Below are positions 11,789 through 22,753 of a stretch of 64,000 bases of DNA, piece after piece (within the stretch, counting starts at the first letter, position 1; every line of letters begins with the position of its first letter). The notes under the pieces were generated by a model that was not told the origin of the DNA, did no database searches, and saw only the letters and a list, made by a program, of their open reading frames with translations. The DNA is from Monosporascus cannonballus (lineage: Eukaryota; Ascomycota; Sordariomycetes; Xylariales), in assembly GCA_004154925.1 (NCBI GenBank), contig QJNS01000752.1, forward strand, positions 310,001 to 374,000. The letters are read 5' to 3'. The position numbers and the translations under genes are program-made.

Positions 11789-12829
11789 TCACTTATTGGA
11801 AGTGCCCCGGGTGCTCGACGAGCTCTGAGTGCTATTGAGTGCTTCCATCTTTTCCAACCTTTGCCTCCTCGCGAACTCGTCCAATAACGCGTGAACCGTG
11901 CCCAATGGCACATCAGCGATTTGAGCGCGTAGCCTTGCCGGAAATAGGTCTGATGGGTACGACCTGAACTCTTCCTGGAAGCGGTTCAATCGAAGCACTT
12001 GCTTCCAGCTCACTATGTCGTCGCCGATGAGAAAAGCCGGGAAACGTGCCAGCGCAATCTCCTCCAAGATCCACCGCCGCAGGAAGTACGGTCTGTTCAT
12101 AAAGTCATTGGCGCCGATCCAGTGCGGCAACGTAAACGCTTCCACACCCTCCTCCGTCGGCATCCAGAAGTGCTGAACCTTCTCCGCCCACCGGTGCTGC
12201 GGCGAATAGTGTTCGGGATGCAGCTCCTTATCGCCGGGCTCTCCCCAGTTCCGCGGCATGGCATTGTCGATTTCCTTCAGCACCTTGAGACCCTCGTCGG
12301 AGAATTCGCCCTTCAATCCAAGCCAGCCTACAACCATTTTTGCAGACCCGTATATCCGGCCGAGGACCTGCCTCGACCTCTCTCGCTCGTCGGCCTGATT
12401 GACGCAGAGCATGTCGAACCAAAGGCGGAGTGGCGTCTTGCCCTCTAGCTCGGGGTCGGGCAGGATAGATGATACATGTCGAAGAAGATGGAGCAACCAG
12501 CGGGGTCCTCTCTTTTGCGGACGCTGCGATGGTCCGCTTTTCGCACTATTCACGAGAGTTGGGAAGAAGACCGCGCGCATGTACCTGAGGGCCTGGGCGA
12601 GATGCGCGGTGAGCACGATGGGCGAGCCGTCGACGAATATCTTTTCGGTTTCCGAGTGGTCGCCATAGAGTGAGGACAATGCCAGGAACTCTGGGTCGTC
12701 GCTAAGGGAGACGGTGATAAGCCGACAGACGACCGGTTCATCGAGGCTTTGCGCCGGAGCAAGCTCGAGGAGTCGTATCTCCTGTTTCGAGGCATTCAGA
12801 CGTTTGTACTTGATCGGTCTGGTCGCCAT
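11789..12829 (-). CDS. HET-domain protein (heterokaryon-incompatibility type)
   Basis: HET domains (PF06985) act in fungal non-self recognition and trigger cell death when different strains fuse. The domain opens with EFLALSSLYGDHSET (about residues 47-61), the counterpart of the usual YxALSYxWGD. It is followed by LTAHLAQALRYMR and by the hallmark block LRLWFDMLCVNQAD, then RIYGSAKMVVGWLG. The third region includes FMNRPYFLRRWILEEIALAR, matching the family's W-F-x-R-x-W-x-x-Q/E-E pattern. The TTG at 12838 is not a plausible start; ATG 12829 gives 346 residues and no introns are needed. Two oddities: Tyr replaces the usual Trp in the first motif, and about 45 basic, Pro-containing residues (about 88-133) separate the first and second motifs. 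There is no NACHT, ankyrin or WD40 tail, so it is a stand-alone HET protein. No partner gene is visible. Family is firm, a working incompatibility role is inferred. Confidence 0.9.
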   Translation of the reverse strand: MATRPIKYKRLNASKQEIRLLELAPAQSLDEPVVCRLITVSLSDDPEFLALSSLYGDHSETEKIFVDGSPIVLTAHLAQALRYMRAVFFPTLVNSAKSGPSQRPQKRGPRWLLHLLRHVSSILPDPELEGKTPLRLWFDMLCVNQADERERSRQVLGRIYGSAKMVVGWLGLKGEFSDEGLKVLKEIDNAMPRNWGEPGDKELHPEHYSPQHRWAEKVQHFWMPTEEGVEAFTLPHWIGANDFMNRPYFLRRWILEEIALARFPAFLIGDDIVSWKQVLRLNRFQEEFRSYPSDLFPARLRAQIADVPLGTVHALLDEFARRQRLEKMEALNSTQSSSSTRGTSNK

Positions 12830-15547
12830 CGTCGCCAAGGGGGGTCGATGTGTGCGTAGTAATCAGATTACTGTGGGGGGAGGAATGATGTGCTATGTGA
12901 AGGTAGTTGCATAGATTTGTTGCAGGCCGTCATTTTCGGTGTGGGTTGACCGCAACATACATTGGCAAGGTCATTGATCTGTGCATCTGGGTGGATCGTC
13001 GATTAAAAGCAACCTTGTCCGTGGTCGAACATGGCTAATCCATGTCTCGAATGCAAGCCATGAGAGCAGGGCCGCCGCATCGTTGCCGTGTGCTCTTTCG
13101 TCTCCAGCTTGATCCCATGTCGGTATTTTAGCCGGAACCGGGAAGGCCAGCCGCGGCCCCTGGTATGGTATGGCGCCCTTATTGCGATGATGTCGCTGTC
13201 AAAGCGCTTCAACACTCGATCTTCACGAGGTTGGCGGTCGTAATAGGTCGTAAAACTCGGCTATGCTTCATGTGGAGTGTCTGTCAATCTCGTCAACAAG
13301 GGCTACCCAGAATAGTCAAAGGGTCGATTGTAATGGACTGGTCCCTTTTATCTTATTTTACTGCCTCATTACTCTTGGCCCTTTGATCCATATGTCTAGC
13401 GTAGAACACCGCTACAGAATTTTCGAAGGCTTATATAACGTCGTTGAGTGTGGATCCTCTGGAGATTGCCGGCATCTCTCTTGCGTTATCCATCTTCGCG
13501 AGCGATCATTTTCCTCAACCACCGTCCGTCCAGACACGAAATCGCTGTCTGGACTACATGATGGATGCACATGTCTGTATGCCCAACGGGCCCCGCTTAC
13601 CGTGTCCGGGCGTTGTCCTACGCCACGTATTACACGCCTCTTTTCCCTCCTGTATCCCGGGGAGGGTTGGATTTGTCTGCGATTTGGTCCCGGCAGGACG
13701 GGTCGTTTCAGCAGCCTGCCACGATAGTGTGCAAAAATAATTGGTAGCGTTAATGGCGCAGGCTAATGCCGGCCAAGAGGAGTTAATGCGGTGGATTATA
13801 TGTGTTGCTGAGGGCTTGCCTATTGCTGACTGTCCGGATGAAGATTTAGCTATAAGGCTACGAATTAAAAGTAAGGAAATATCTATTCCGTCTGGGGAAA
13901 CTAGGAACTGACCCTTAGCTTGTATTTCACTCTGGCGAACTCGAAGGATAACCAATTATTTTTGTCCACCACCTTGCACGCATACCATGAGTGAGCAGGC
14001 TCGGGATAGCGCCCGGTTATTCTCGCTTCGTCAAATCGTTAATGTGTCAGTATTTAACCCTTTCGAAACAACCACCGGCGATCACAGATAACCCCGGAAA
14101 ATTACGAACTGGGTTAGTACTCCAGCCAAAATAAAGCCAGTGCAGTACTACCGTTGAGTACGTTAGTTCGGGTTAGGTGGTTAAGATTAGGGCTAGGCCC
14201 GGGTTTTGAAGGGCCGGCGAGAGGCTCCTGATTCAGCTATATGGTCTTGATATTCGCAGTGTTATAGATGATGATACTGTAGCGGTGGTTGGTATGCGCT
14301 GGCAGTTGTACCAGCCCTGCTCCATTAACGCACTTATAGTTGGTATGGGAGGAGTATCATTGGTGGCGTTGCCAGAAAGGGTTGAATACGGGCATATGAA
14401 CGATTTGACGAGACGCGAATGTTGATGGGGGTGGTAGCTGAGTTGTGTGGTCCACCTGGCTGGCCGAGCATCAGCCAAGCCAGCACTGGCGGCCTTTAGC
14501 AGCTCGTCTTAAGCCCCTTTCGTTCACGTCGACTAAGCTAGGGCTCTTCGCAAGACGCCAACAGCTACAAGCCGCAGGGGTAGGTATTAGTTTGTTGTCC
14601 TCCAGGTCCACTATACAGCCAGGCGAAATCATATTTCCAGTTTGTATGGGCTTGGATATTGCAAATCGTTTTGCCAGTTCTTACCCTTCTTGCAAATTGG
14701 TAATGATCGAAATTTACGATTTCGAGCGAAATCGACACAGCTATTTACTCTCTAATTTTTATTCGAACCCACATTGCAACTTCGCATAGCATCATGGCCT
14801 AGTGGTGGCAATCAACTAAAATACCCCTGTGATGGGTATCGAACGATTTGCAGGCACTCTCCTCCATGGACAAGGGGGTGGTAGGTTCCGAGGTTTGTTC
14901 TGATAACCGCAACAAGCGATAAATATGACACGAAGACATTGTTGAGCTTTCGCACCTGTTCGTGTAACGCGGTGCATGTATCTTCGTCTTAACATATGTC
15001 TAGTCTCATATAGGGAGTCAAAAATAAAATATGTCTGCACGCAAACCAAGTGCTCGTCGAATTCATAAGTTTTCCAGAACGACATACTCGAGACCTCTTT
15101 TGACAAGATATTATATCCCCCCCTGTCGTAATTTGCGCGCCCTCCACTTTATGGTATAGTCATGCAGGGGGATGCGGAAAAGCCTCCAAGCGGTTTAGTT
15201 GAAGCTGTCCGGCCCGGTGAACGCATCACTCAAGGTGGGCCAGGCGAGGGGCCATCACGGGTAACCGCGCGGCGTAAAATCTCCAGCAATCCGGGCGCAT
15301 GCTTCTGATGCAGTTATATGCAGCTGCCGGTCATGCTGGGGACCTACAAGGTTTCTGGTTTCTACGGAGGGCTTAGATATTACGGTAATCAGTCATGTCA
15401 CAATCTACCGGCGGTAAAACGACAAAGTGTGGAGAGAATTTCTGGTTAGAATTCCCTACATATTAGGGCGTCGTCCCGACGCTACGATATCAGCGTAGCT
15501 CCCCGTCTTCTTGGCTTCAATCTGTCGAACCCTTGATCCTAATCAGG
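12830..15547. other. Intergenic stretch with unassigned protein-like fragments
   Basis: Three plus-strand frames look more protein-like than background but match no family I know. One lies at about 13,444-13,740 and opens VDPLEIAGISLALSIFA. One is a 52-codon ATG frame at 13,753-13,911 containing EELMRWIICVAEGLP. One is at about 14,205-14,424 and contains DDDTVAVVGMRWQLYQ. They could be exons or remains of one decayed gene. No RNA gene or repeat is seen. Confidence 0.3.
13753..13911 (+). CDS. Small hypothetical ORF, 52 residues
   Basis: An ATG-to-TGA frame encoding 52 residues of mixed, protein-like composition (EELMRWIICVAEGLP, DEDLAIRLRIKS) with an in-frame stop just upstream. I do not recognise it. 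It follows another plus-strand frame that ends at 13,740 and may be an exon of a larger, partly decayed gene. No regulatory signal is evident. It could be a chance frame. Confidence 0.2.
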   Translation: MAQANAGQEELMRWIICVAEGLPIADCPDEDLAIRLRIKSKEISIPSGETRN

Positions 15548-16721
15548 ATGGGTAACCGTTTAGCAACTCTGAAACGTCGGCTCAAGCCACCGAATGGTGG
15601 TCAATCGGTCACACAGCTCACCCCGAAGCAATTAGCGGCTCGCCTCCGGCCCCTGTACACTGGACTCCTCAGAAATATAGGGTACACGTCGGCGCCGTCG
15701 TTGAGCGATGAAAGAGCCAGCGAGCTCTTGGCAGTGATGCACAAAAAGGCTGTTGAGTATGGAGTCACCCTTGATTCCCCCTTATCGGCGAAGGGATTTC
15801 GGCTCGGGTACTCTGAAGGAGCGGTGGGTCTTCTCAATATCCGACTCAAGAAATCTCAAATCTGGGGTGCATGCCTAACAAGCGACTTAGCTCGCATATC
15901 CGGAACACCCCGTTGAGGTACAGGCTTACATTGGCCTCTTTACATGGATCGTTGTTCAAATAGACGACGTCATGAACGACATTAAAGAGGAGGTTGATCA
16001 CTTTCAGCAGCGATTCTTCTCAGGAGAGCCGCAGCCGCATCCTCTCCTCCACGCAATGGGGGAACTCCTGCGCGAGGCTTACGACTACTGGGACCCCGTC
16101 TTGGCCAACATCCTGGTAACCTCTGGCCTGAATTTCGTGACGAGTAACCTTCTGGAGACGCGAGAAGGTTTCCAGAAGATGGCCGTGACAAAAGCAGGCA
16201 CTTCGTTCCCCTACTACTATCGTGATCTGGCAGGAATTACCGAAGCATACGCCATTTTTGGATATCCTAAGGCTGTGTATCCCGAATTTCAATACTTTTT
16301 AGAAGCTATTCCGGATATGGCCCTCTTTATCAACATATTTAACGACGTAGTATCGTAAGTCCCGCAGCCATAGCTATCTCAAGCTGCCATACTGACTGAA
16401 GGCAGGTTTTACAAAGAGGAGCTCGCCTGTGACAACAGAAACTATATACACAACAGGGCGATGTGCGAAGGGAAAGAGCCCCTCGTAGTTGTGAGAGAGG
16501 TTAAAAAAGAAGTAGAGGACTGTGTAGCTAGGATTCGCGATATTCTTAGAGGGAGAGGGATATACGCAGAGTCGTGGGAGATGCACATGAGAGGCCATAT
16601 AGCCATGCACACGACGAACCCTCGCTACAGGCTCGCAGAGTTAGATTTGGGCGAAGAACATCCTTTCCCAGAGGAGCTGTTCGGGAAAATACACGAAATG
16701 AGTCGGGGTTCCATGAGCTAG
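15548..16721 (+). CDS. Sesquiterpene synthase, trichodiene synthase (TRI5) family, three exons
   Basis: It probably cyclises farnesyl diphosphate to a sesquiterpene; the product cannot be told from sequence. Exons are 15548-15823, 15891-16354 and 16406-16721, giving 351 residues (TRI5 enzymes are about 375). Intron 1 (67 nt) has GTGGGT, CTAAC and TTAG. Intron 2 (51 nt) has GTAAGT, CTGAC and GCAG. Splicing joins SEGA to LAYPEHPVEVQAYIGLFTW, typical of the family. Both metal-binding motifs are legible: the Asp-rich motif DDVMND (residues 117-122) and NDVVSFYKE (243-251, the NSE/DTE triad), the second running across intron 2. FPYYYRDLAG and RYRLAELDLG are further family blocks. No frameshift or stop breaks the spliced frame. 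I preferred ATG 15548; the frame is open upstream, so a longer start or an earlier exon is possible. Neighbours do not form an obvious biosynthetic cluster (no P450 or transporter seen). Confidence 0.9.
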
Positions 16722-19700
16722 GGAACAGGGTACGACTAACGAGGTTGACGACAGCGGCATAACGGGACCGAAGTGCGACTGACGGGATACCACTATCTCG
16801 AGCATGACTATATGAGACCGATTTAGCTCTTGTTGAAACCTAGAAATAGCACATGAACTGCAAGAATGGCTTGAGCACTGAAAGACTCGTATCGCGGTGA
16901 GCTGGTGGCCCCAACTTATCGCAAAGTCTGAGGGGAATTGTCTCCGCCCAGCTGGAACGCCACTAATTTTAACGCGCGGGCTGTCTAGAACGTGCGCCTG
17001 TTCCACTAACCCCTGTTTGCTTGGCTACCATTCCAGACCCCAGGCCGCTTGTTGCCCTACTACAAATACGACACACCCCTACCGATACCGCCATCCGAAC
17101 CAATACCCAGATAACCGGGCACGTCCATAAAGTAGCCCGGGATGCGAATCGCCGGGCAAATCAACAGGCTATGATATATGCCGATGGCTGTTGGCTTCAT
17201 ACATGTGCCTCCTGGTTTTTATAAATTGATGGTGGGAATTGATCTCCCTTGCGCTTATACACAGGTGACAGCGCGGATATAATATCAAGTTTTACTAGTC
17301 GTGATGAGCCGGTTTACCGTCAATCAACCTGGTATAATAAGGCTTACATTTCTAATTTAGTTTACTTTAAGAGGCGTTTCTGTAAACATCATCCCTGGCG
17401 TATTCATTGTTCCTGCGTCTTCCTACTTGCGGGTAGGCAAGGTAATATCGACCGGGGTGCGTGATATTCTTCCAGTGGCTCCATGATTGGAATATGGTCT
17501 GCTGGCCTCCTTTGGATGCTGTCCATGAATAAATTGTTAGAGACATAGGTGCAACCATTGTTCAACCGCCGAGGCCCCCCCAGTACCAACCGTTTGCCTG
17601 CCACGGACCATATAGCAATTCCTGCTCTTACTACCCTCAAATTCATGGGAGGGGCATCCCGAGATTCGAAATCGGACACCGGATATGTACTTAGACCCCT
17701 TTCTATTCGCTCTATAGCTAGTCCTCGGGACCACGCCGTAGCGCTTTTAGAGTCTGTGTCACGGTTAGGATCTGCACGATTCTGCGGGGTCCCGGTTCTC
17801 ACTCTGTTCGACACTTCCAGCTATGCCCCCACGCTTCCCTTAAGTATCACCAAACGGGCCAATAAGGCACTCGCATATAACCCTTCAGTTCCCTTTCAGG
17901 AAGACGCTAGTTAGGCGCTATAGAAAACTGGTGTAACACGCCAACTGGAGTTCCATTGAACTCACACTCTCCACCAAAGTGCCAAGCATCACACATTGGA
18001 ACGCGTACTCAGGCCAGCAGCGAACCCCAAGTGTCAAACAATACCAACTTCAAAACAAACGGCTGCTACTCGAAGTCCAGGGACATTGAATGGCTAGGTT
18101 TCCCATCACATCCAAATCACTGACGTGAAATGGGAGAGAAACGATTGTCAATACACGTCCACTTCAAAATGCCTTCTCCTCAGGGGGGTACGACCCTGAT
18201 ACCATACCTGTCATCAAGCCTTAGTTTCTGGGGCCGCCTAAATGGGAATGTGACCTTCGAAACGAATATACTCCATACCTCTTCTCTAGTAATTCCTCTA
18301 TAACGCGGGTGGTATGATAGAGATATATGGGGTCCAGATATGCTACAAAGGGGCTTTTCACCACACCTCCACGGGAAGGCGGACTTTAGGACAGGGTGCG
18401 CAAGAGCAAGTTTTCGTCCATCCTTGATATAAGTCGTAAGCTGAGATGGGTTAATGATTCCTGCCTTGGCCCTGCCTTGTGACTCGCGAAACTAACTTTC
18501 TAAAAGTATTGTCCAGATCTTGTGCTTGGGAGCTGGCCCGATGGTCTAGGCTCATGCCCTGACACACGCAACAGTGGGACTTTCTGCAAGTTCAAAGCGC
18601 TCTATCTCAAATCAGGCGCCTGCTTTGGCTTCTCCGCGAATCATTGATGTTCGAGCTGCCTAGTTCGAATTGTGTATGGGTAGATCCGAAGCCCCGTGAC
18701 TCCAGGAGCATTGTTTGCCTCTATGGAGGTTCAGCCACATTCCTGAATATGTTGGGGTTTGCACCTAGGAACCATTGGAGAAGCGGACTGAAAGAGCTAC
18801 TGTACATACTTAGTTCGGGTCTAATGACCGTATACCTTAGAAGGCTCGTTCTATTGACCAGGAATCACCTTAAACCGGAGAGGCCGCATTTCCAGGCAGG
18901 GATTATCCCACCATATTCGCTGCTTTCCATAACACGCCATTGTCTTAATTGGTAGATTGATTCATCCCTTAATGTCATGCCGTCTTTCCGCCCGCTATGC
19001 CAGTACTGTATGGTCTTTGAGACTGATCTCGAGCCGCTGAAAATAAATTACGGCTGTACTATTAGCGTGTATTTGCGGTTCTCGCTTGCATAGTACAGCT
19101 ATCCCGCCGCGATTGACGGGATCTAAGGAGTAGCTGGGATACACCATGTTACGTGTCGCCCTCCCCGCTAGACGTCGAATGATCACTCTTGTTTGTTGGA
19201 CTTCCACAAAGATTTGCTCTGATTCAGAGGAATTGAATTGCTTTCAAGGTAATAAAATATACAGTCGCACGGCCAAGGCGAACTGGTTATTCCGATACGT
19301 CGCACATCGAACTCGTCGTTTAATATCCATTTATCTGCCGGACGACGCCTCATTCCCATCTAATAGATCATGCTTCGCTCCAGCCTCGCCCAGTGATCTT
19401 CCCATCGTGTGAATCTATAACCGAGAAAGAATCTTAATGGGGACTACCGCCAGCACCCCCTTTTCTGGTCCCGCTTCGCATCATCGAGGCTCTATACGTA
19501 AGTGTTAGAACATATAACGTTTCAACCAAAGTTCAAGCGCCCAGCTCGTTGTCAAAATTCTCAATAATCTCGTATCCTGAAGAAGTATTATCTTGCCGAG
19601 TGCGGCTTTCTCATCAGGGATCTCGGTATGAAATTGATAGTTGTGAGTTATTGTTATGATTATCCTGCTTCTCCGTGTTTTTGATGTCGCCAGTTGGCAC

Positions 19701-20650
19701 AGTTAGCATCGCGTCCTAGCTTTATATGTGGTGTTTATGTCGCTTCACTTCAAGTACGGAAGCATGGTGACCGTCTTTCGTCGGCGGGTAGTGACATATG
19801 ATACGGTGGTCCATGGTCCACTGGGGGAAGAGTCGGCTTCACTCTCTATCCTGTGGATTAAAACAAACTACCTGTGCCTATCTAACACTTGCTACTCTGG
19901 GTCACTTACGACAGTTAACTCGTTAAGTTAAAAGAGCGGGGAAGCGAAGAGTTAGGCATTGTCGTTGGCGTAACGTCGAGATATGCGCGCCCGAGTGAGA
20001 ACATGGAGATCATTCGCCCGGGTATACCTAGAAGGTATAACCGCAACAGCTGACGGTATGGTGGCGCCACTAATCGTCCAGATTCCACACTCAAAGGCTG
20101 CTGTGGGAATGCATATATAACCATATAACGCTTGAACTCGTAACAGTTCGGGCGCTGAATCTTTTGCCATAAACCAACAAATGTGATGTCTAGTACACGA
20201 TGTCATGAACGTCTTTAGTAACGTTTACGTAACAGATACTGCTCCTTTGACTAAACTATCGCGAGCTGCTAAAAGAACAGGTTTCACCGTATTTCATCCT
20301 TCGCCCAGGACGTCCCCGTTACGCCGCGACTGCCACGACCTCGAGGCAGTAATAGGTACCTTCATATCTACCTGTAGAACTGCCTTCCTTTCAATGTTCT
20401 CCGTACTCTATCGTTCGTTGTAGTCATTTTTTGAAGATAAATTACATATATCACCTGTCCACCACCCTTACAGCGCCATTTCAAGTATGGCTTTTCTGCC
20501 ACCTGCACTACCCTCCCCAATCCACCAAAAACTACTTCCCGCGGTGTCACACTTACTAGAGAGCAGCTGCACGTTTCCTGAGGGCTTTGTTAATCGATTA
20601 AAAAGCTAAAACACAGCTCCCACTTGGTATGGGCGATTTACTGGTATATA
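16722..20650. other. Gene-poor stretch, nothing recognised
   Basis: About 3.9 kb without a recognisable gene. A tRNA-like patch (18,533-18,598) and a 136-codon minus-strand frame at 17,404-17,814 were examined and not accepted. Composition is ordinary until the AT-rich element that begins at 20,651. Confidence 0.5.
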
Positions 20651-20725
20651 AGATGACCCCCCCATCCGCGCTCCACCCCCCCCAACGCGCCGCCATTTCC
20701 CATACAAAATCACCAAAACTGCATA
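20651..20725 (+). repeat. Left terminal inverted repeat of the 864-bp element
   Basis: Pairs with the right end at 21440-21514 with few mismatches and small length differences in the C runs. Confidence 0.88.
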
Positions 20726-21439
20726 TTTATAATTAATTAACAAAAATAGATATTACAAAACTACCAACGGAATAATAATTAAGGCCTTCAGATAATATGA
20801 TGTACAAAGTTTTATTACATAATATTAATATTTATACCGATAAAATCAAGGTCGAAATTACGAAAATTAAACGTTAACATTTTCCCATACAAATTGTATG
20901 GCAAATTGTTAAGATCGAAAGGGTATGTTTATTTATATATAATTCCGTAAAGGAAATAGATAAAAGTATGAGCATTTCGATTGATTGAACTTTCCCTATT
21001 TCTTTACAATATATCAAAATATTAATATTATATCTTTATTATTTATTATATTATTAATATTTAAAAACAATGTATCAATTTTCCCATACAAAATGTTCTC
21101 CATTTTTTCTCTATTTTTCGTTTTTACATTATATCTTTTTATTTAATAAAGATATAAATAAATTAGGACGTGGATTTTATAGCTTGTATAATATAATAAA
21201 TATATGTAAAATATCTTTTTTATATTTTATATATTAAAAAAGTTATAAAATTTTAAACATATACATATAAATTATATAGCAAATAAACTTATCGAAAATA
21301 CAAAAACTTTAAAAAATATTATGTACAGATAATAAATTTCTAGATATTCCTATTATGTAAAGGTCTTAATGCCAATAGTAATCCCGATGGTGGCTTATTT
21401 TTATGATTTTTATTCGAATTTTAAAGTGTTGTTGAAAAT

Positions 21440-21514
21440 ATAGCGATTTTGGCGATTTTGTATGGGAAAACGCTGGCGCGTTGAGGGGGTGGAGCGCGGA
21501 TTGGGGGGTCATCT
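21440..21514 (-). repeat. Right terminal inverted repeat of the 864-bp element
   Basis: Reverse complement of the left repeat, followed directly by TA. Confidence 0.88.
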
Positions 21515-22078
21515 TAGGGCTTCGGAAGAGGAATAAGATTGCTCCAATTGATCCCTGAAGCTCTAGGGGGACGCTTTTCTATGACTCGCAGAGCATCCCA
21601 TTCGTGCACGGTTCTCATCTTATCCTCTTCCTATTAATTATCCCCCGAGTTAGTGAAGTCAACAAGGATCATTCATCAGATCTCGAACTTAGGCAACCCC
21701 GTGACCAAATCGCTCAGGTCACCCTAGAGCGAAAGGAAGAGACGCGTGCCGTCATCAAGAAAAATAAAGCAGGCCTACAATGACAACAAACAATTGTATA
21801 CCAAGCAGCAACCCGAGATATGGAAGAGACTCTCGCGAATCTTGACTTGACAGAGCCCTGAGAGGTCACTTGAGAAGGCGTGGACGCAGACAAGATTCCT
21901 GGCAGACTCAATCGTGACTTCGACCGTTACATGGGCCCTTACATCGAATTCAAACACTACGCGAGTATGATTTCAGAAGGAAACCTGGATGTCAAGTTGT
22001 CGTGGAGTACGGGTATCTGTGTTAGTCATCAAGCACCCCGGAAAAACCTTGTTCCGGCGCGCTCTCAGGATATAGAGA

Positions 22079-22176
22079 GCTTCCTAGCTACAGCTCCCTA
22101 GAGCTTAATTCTAGTCAGACAATTATCACTTCTCATACTCTATGCAACTTTTCTCGCGATTAGCCTAACTGTGACA
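22079..22176. repeat. Dispersed repeat shared (inverted) with 39,389-39,485
   Basis: The reverse complement of this segment matches the right flank of retroelement A over roughly 95 bp with about ten differences, mostly transitions. It lies just 5' of the SRR1-domain fragments. Landmarks shared: TTAGGCT..ATCGCGAG, GTTGCATAGAGTAT and TAGGGAGCTGTAGCTA. Confidence 0.85.
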
Positions 22177-22194
22177 CAAGTGCTCAGGGAGACC

Positions 22195-22753
22195 GCTATG
22201 AGCTCCATCCCTTTTCAGGTGGCGATATGTTATCGGGGGTTGGAGCATGAAGACGCTGCTCAGTGGAAGGAGTAACATGCCAGGATCATAGCCACCTGGG
22301 AGAAGAGACCCGTACATGAAAACCTGGTCTTCCTTCTTCGGAACTGCAATCTCAACAATATTAACATGATCAGTTGCTTCGGTCTCGGCTCTCTCTCTCG
22401 CGATGAATGGTGTGGTATCTACAGCCGCGCTGCCTACTCAACATGCCGCTGAAATGACGATCTCCAAGATGGTACAGCAAACGACAGGAAGGGACGTCGC
22501 CATTTTGTCCCAAAACCCTTCCATCCTTGATCCGGCCAAAGACGCCCTAAAGCTTTATAGCTTCACTTTCTACGGAGGTCCAGGCTGCGCCTCTGGAGGT
22601 TTATTGATGTCGACGAGAACATCTTCCTCATCTACCGTGACCGTCCGCGCCATAATTGCCGACATCACGCGCCCTGCAGTCCTTCTCTATGATGAGTGCC
22701 TGAAATGCCCCCCTTCAAGAGTGCGAGTAGTATTGGTGACCATTAGATTATGA
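22195..22753 (+). pseudogene. SRR1-domain protein pseudogene
   Basis: Pieces of an SRR1-like domain (PF07985; named after plant SENSITIVITY TO RED LIGHT REDUCED 1, common and poorly understood in fungi) lie in order but in shifting frames. The core ISCFGLGSLSRDEW (GLGSLS at 22381-22398) is followed, after a one-base shift near 22,430, by TQHAAEMTISKMVQQ and VAILSQNPSILDPAKDAL. The motif FIDVDENIFLIYRD (about 22,597-22,640) is in another frame. AIIADITRPAVLLYDECL returns to the earlier frame, as if two small indels compensate. Family order (GLGS, QHA, DP, vDEn, RPa) is kept. Upstream, from about 21,870, a further frame (GRLNRDFDRYMGPYIEF) may be its N-terminal part but carries stops. The copy cannot make a full protein unless introns repair every shift, which I think unlikely. 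Confidence 0.75.

Larger units (their letters stand above)
20651..21514. mobile_element. RIP-like TIR DNA transposon relic or MITE, 864 bp, TA target duplication
   Basis: Terminal inverted repeats of about 75 bp are legible. The left end is AGATGACCCCCCCATCCGC; the reverse complement of the right end is AGATGACCCCCCAATCCGC. The two stay alignable through GCGCTCCACCCCC, AACGCGCC and CCCATACAAAATC. Both ends are flanked by TA (20649-20650 and 21515-21516), the duplication typical of Tc1/mariner and pogo/Fot1 elements. The interior is very AT-rich and has no coding frame. CCCATACAAA recurs inside. Length is less than half of a typical autonomous Fot1-like element, so it is a deletion derivative or MITE. 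Confidence 0.9.

Noticed and set aside
13263..13727. 154-codon plus-strand frame near the HET gene
   Set aside because: Its composition is Cys/Ser/Arg-rich and looks random; an overlapping frame at 13,444 is more protein-like.
17404..17814. 136-codon minus-strand frame (SVAGKRLVLGGPRRLNNG)
   Set aside because: No family recognised, it starts without a clear signal, and overlapping frames on the other strand are almost as long.
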